Below are positions 7,019 to 8,570 of a DNA stretch of 8,570 nucleotides, one piece after another (position 1 is the first letter of the stretch; every line of letters starts with the position of its first letter). The position numbers were made by a program, and so were the translations under genes. Origin of the DNA: Planctomycetaceae bacterium (GTDB taxonomy: Bacteria; Planctomycetota; Planctomycetia; Pirellulales; Pirellulaceae); assembly GCA_002702965.1 (NCBI GenBank), contig PADE01000288.1:9845-18414 (forward strand), written 5' to 3'. Under the pieces are notes generated by a model. That model made no database searches. It was not told the DNA's origin and saw nothing but the letters and a program-made list of their open reading frames with translations.

Positions 7019-7250
7019 AAAGTGCGGCCCCTTCGGTTGGCGGTCCCAGACGACACCAATCTAGAGACTGGTGGTGCGGCGCGTGGCCGGGCACAAAAGT
7101 TATGCCAGAGGATTGTGGCCAACGGATACGGGAAATGGGTACACACGCACGACGCGTCTCCTGGTCATGATTTCGCCCGGCTCTGTCAGCGGTCCAATCG
7201 ATCCGCCCGGCGAAAACGCATCATAGTACTGACGCGAACGCAGTAACCAT
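7019..7250. other. Intergenic DNA between convergent genes
   Basis: About 230 bases between the CXXCH gene (plus) and the Nif11 gene (minus), which converge here. Open frames exist on both strands but none shows family motifs or a plausible ribosome site. No bidirectional terminator with flanking A/T runs was found. Confidence 0.4.
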
Positions 7251-7608
7251 TCAGAACAACAAGAGGCGATGAAAGCTATAGGAAAGGTCAACGCCCCCAA
7301 CTTGCGTCCAGGCTTCCATCAAGCCTCCGATCCATGCTGCCAACCGATTAATTTTGGATGCGTTTACCCGTTTATCGCAATACGCCCGCAAACACTTGAC
7401 CACTTCCCGCTCCAGGTCATCGAGTTCGTCTGTTCGCAATGATCTCCAGGCGGTCGCTGCATCTTCAAGGGTAAATTCGTAACCATGTTCGGCCGCCAGC
7501 TCCGTCAAACTGAAATGCTCGTCATCGACAGCCGTCCTTAAGCTGTTCGTGCACCGACTCATTTTCATTTACAAACGCGCGGAACGCATCGGCTTGTTCG
7601 ATCGACAT
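7251..7608 (-). pseudogene. Nif11-family protein gene interrupted by one frameshift
   Basis: From ATG at 7608 the minus strand encodes M-S-I-E-Q-A-D-A-F-R-A-F-V-N-E-N-E-S-V-H then E-Q-L-K, a typical Nif11 (PF07862/TIGR03798-type) N-terminus, but this frame stops at 7524-7522. The next frame continues T-A-V-D-D-E-H-F-S-L-T-E-L-A-A-E-H-G-Y-E, then F-T-L-E-D-A, exactly what follows in the family, and stops at 7253-7251. Dropping one G of the GG at 7537-7536 joins them into a 118-residue protein: Nif11 domain about 1-55, then a 60-residue extension with Cys72 and Cys77 and Gly-Gly pairs at 94-95 and 103-104. Nif11 domains occur as stand-alone small proteins and as leader peptides of ribosomally made peptides. 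No modification enzyme, transporter or peptidase gene is nearby. The break may be a real mutation, a sequencing error or, less likely, programmed frameshifting. The ribosome site is weak. Confidence 0.75.
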
Positions 7609-7706
7609 AGGATGCTCTGCAACTGCGAGCAAACCCGAAAATCGTAGAACGCATTGTCATAGCATGCCAGGTGGGGAGCAACGGTGGCCGGAGGCAGGTG
7701 ACTTTT

Positions 7707-7725
7707 CCAGGGTGTTTTGCCCTGG
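7707..7725. repeat. Short hairpin: 6-bp stem, 7-nt loop
   Basis: CCAGGG at 7707-7712 and CCCTGG at 7720-7725 are exact complements around the loop TGTTTTG. TTTT precedes the stem on the plus strand, so on the minus strand the stem is followed by AAAA in plus-sense terms, that is, a run of A rather than U in RNA. It therefore does not look like an intrinsic terminator for the upstream minus-strand gene. Confidence 0.5.
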
Positions 7726-7853
7726 TCCCCATGCCTAGGGGGGAGGGTTTGTTCCTCGAATTCGAATCCAAAGTTGCGGCCACAACGGACCACGCGAACC
7801 ACGACGGTTCGCATCGAACCGGTCCGCGAACCGTCGGTTTGCCCTGGGTCCCC
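7717..7853 (+). repeat. Near-identical direct repeat pair TTGCCCTGG(G)TCCCC
   Basis: TTGCCCTGGTCCCC at 7717-7730 recurs as TTGCCCTGGGTCCCC at 7839-7853, one G longer. Each copy sits next to self-complementary GC sequence: CCCC…GGGG around 7727-7740, and GGTCCCCGGGCCC near 7847-7859. The pair encloses further inverted repeats. It could be a small non-autonomous repeat family or a structured RNA. I could not tie it to a known element. Confidence 0.45.
7795..7832. repeat. Cluster of CGAACC/GGTTCG inverted and direct repeats
   Basis: CGAACC at 7795-7800 pairs with GGTTCG at 7806-7811 around ACGAC. Two more CGAACC copies follow at 7815-7820 and 7827-7832. This gives one perfect 6-bp hairpin and a threefold direct repeat with roughly 12-20 bp spacing. 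It could be protein-binding sites or part of the surrounding repeat-rich patch. Confidence 0.45.
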
Positions 7854-7954
7854 GGGCCCAAAACCAAGTTTTCATTTTGTGGGAATTCACGTAACGGTCG
7901 CGGGTAGGTCGTAGCGGAGCGCTGGCGGTAAACACGCGCCCCCCACTACCTAAC

Positions 7955-8092
7955 TCAGGGGTCGGTGCCAGGAGCAGGAACAACACCAGCGGCAGGAGGT
8001 GCGGCAGCCGGATCGGTGCGGTGGTCTTCGTCCCACCCGCGGCAAAAGGTGCGGTACCAGGTCACGGGCCGAGCGTCCCCATCATGATCCAT
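7955..8092 (-). CDS. Possible small ORF, 45 residues, unknown
   Basis: ATG at 8092 opens a 45-codon frame ending in TGA at 7957-7955. The product starts M-D-H-D-G-D-A-R-P-V-T-W-Y-R, has an acidic, Trp-containing middle (G-W-D-E-D-H-R) and ends in a Pro/Ala-rich tail with P-A-A-G-V-V-P-A-P-G-T. Early codons mostly end in G or C, as in real genes here. GGAG directly abuts the start, too close to be a normal ribosome site. It may be a genuine small protein, the degraded end of a larger gene, or chance. I do not recognise it. Confidence 0.25.
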   Translation of the reverse strand: MDHDGDARPVTWYRTFCRGWDEDHRTDPAAAPPAAGVVPAPGTDP

Positions 8093-8204
8093 CTCCGCAG
8101 TCTCTCATGAAGCCACTGCGCTTGTCGCGGGGGACTTATTCTCCGAGGTTCGCCGTTAATAGCCCGGCCGGGGGTGCCGAAAATCGGTCTCATAACGGTA
8201 CCAA

Positions 8205-8570
8205 TTATTCCACGACGACGGCCGTACTACCATCAAACGTCACTGAAACCCCTTTCACCGCTCCGACTCCCAATCGAAACACGATTAGCCTCGCACCTGG
8301 TCGAATGGTCTTGGTAGCGGTGAGAAAGCGCCAGCCGGTGTCGTCGGTCCACTCGCTTGTCACGCTGGAAGATTCATGGTTGTCAGCCACGAAGTCGAGA
8401 ATCTGTACATGACCGATCCGATACTCGTCCTTGACCCACGCGCCCAAGGTAATCGTCCGGCCCGCATACGGGGCTGCGGCGACACGCTGATCCAGGAACA
8501 CGTGTCCCCTGGCAAGAAGAGTGCTTAACGTCGCGGAGTATGTTCCGCCGGTCTTGGTGTTCTTGTCGTC
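8205..8570 (-). CDS. C-terminal part of a protein ending in a carbohydrate-binding-like beta-sandwich; 5' end beyond the right edge
   Basis: The minus-strand frame is open from the right edge to TAA at 8207-8205, giving the last 121 residues. A GTG at 8501 is in frame, but the frame continues unbroken upstream with sensible sequence (G-G-T-Y-S-A-T-L-S-T-L-L), so the gene starts outside the window. Alternating beta strands are visible: H-V-F-L-D-Q-R-V, then A-G-R-T-I-T-L-G-A-W-V-K, V-Q-I-L-D-F-V-A-D, G-W-R-F-L-T-A-T-K and a final R-L-G-V-G-A-V-K-G-V-S-V-T-F-D-G. This order (hydrophobic 'G-x-T-I-T-L-x-A-W-V-K' strand, 'D-x-G-W-R' turn, closing 'V-x-F-D-x' strand) resembles the jelly-roll modules of the CBM4/9 type that end many surface proteins. 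The upstream catalytic or membrane part, and hence the function, cannot be seen. Confidence 0.75.
   Translation of the reverse strand, partial: DDKNTKTGGTYSATLSTLLARGHVFLDQRVAAAPYAGRTITLGAWVKDEYRIGHVQILDFVADNHESSSVTSEWTDDTGWRFLTATKTIRPGARLIVFRLGVGAVKGVSVTFDGSTAVVVE

Larger units (their letters stand above)
7609..8204. other. Gene-poor stretch with many short inverted repeats
   Basis: Nearly 600 bases between two minus-strand genes without a recognisable gene. Its left half (7700-7860) is crowded with GC hairpins and short direct repeats. Its right half contains one small possible reading frame (8092 to 7955) and a 10-bp palindrome CCCGGCCGGG near 8163. Any promoter for the Nif11 gene should lie at the left end (minus strand), but none stands out. 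Confidence 0.45.

Noticed and set aside
7565..7867. Two overlapping minus-strand frames upstream of the Nif11 start
   Set aside because: They read through inverted repeats, show no family motif and overlap the true Nif11 start.
7735..7986. Minus-strand frame beginning M-L-F-L-L-L-A-P-T-P, looking like a signal peptide
   Set aside because: After the Leu-rich start the product becomes a run of Arg/Trp/Pro through the hairpin-rich repeat patch. The apparent signal is probably the Pro/Ala-rich codons of the neighbouring frame read out of register.
8163..8172. CCCGGCCGGG palindrome as a terminator for the minus-strand gene ending at 8205
   Set aside because: A self-complementary 10-mer leaves no loop and no T-run follows on the minus strand.
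1..8570. tRNA, rRNA, CRISPR array, riboswitch or attachment site
   Set aside because: I scanned for cloverleaf-like arms, regular spaced repeats and tRNA-end duplications by eye and found none that could be supported.

Overview
The window looks like a stretch of a GC-rich environmental bacterial chromosome, most probably from a planctomycete or a close relative. That assignment is an inference from the mix of gene families, not from any marker gene. It rests on a secreted Asp-box (BNR) protein next to a formylglycine-generating-enzyme-type gene, a relic of a 'LKGLT…TQISDAGV' leucine-rich repeat protein, a secreted helical protein ending in one CXXCH motif, a Nif11-type small protein, and the tail of a cell-surface beta-sandwich protein. 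No rRNA, tRNA, CRISPR array, phage module or replication gene was recognised.

Layout, left to right. (1) Positions 1-2913, minus strand: a two-gene unit. The upstream gene (2913 to 550) encodes an exported 787-residue protein with ten Asp-boxes in two tandem five-box halves. 31 bp downstream lies an FGE/SUMF1-type gene (518 to the left edge) that runs off the window. (2) 2914-3887: mostly gene-free. It holds a small, decayed piece of an IS3-family transposase (3515-3713, plus strand) and some short inverted repeats. (3) 3888-5759, plus strand: a tight two-gene unit, a C45-type N-terminal-nucleophile acyltransferase/peptidase followed 12 bp later by a GNAT acetyltransferase with an extra degenerate N-terminal half. 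(4) 5760-6271: intergenic, carrying the orphaned C-terminal end of an LRR protein (5951-6079). (5) 6272-7018, plus strand: a secreted helical protein with a C-terminal CKYCH haem-type motif. (6) 7251-7608, minus strand: a Nif11-family gene split over two frames by one apparent extra base; removing that base restores a 118-residue protein with a good Nif11 N-terminus. (7) 7609-8204: gene-poor and rich in GC hairpins and short repeats. (8) 8205 to the right edge, minus strand: the last 121 residues of a protein ending in a carbohydrate-binding-like beta-sandwich.

How the genes may work together. The Asp-box protein and the FGE-like protein are both exported and co-oriented, so they probably act on the same extracytoplasmic glycan or ligand. 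The Ntn hydrolase and the acetyltransferase are probably co-transcribed and could modify the same amine or amide metabolite. The remaining genes are single units separated by decayed DNA (IS relic, LRR relic, frameshifted Nif11), which suggests a flexible accessory region. I did not find a clearly new multi-gene system. The best leads are the Nif11 gene, the C45/GNAT pair and the duplicated Asp-box protein.
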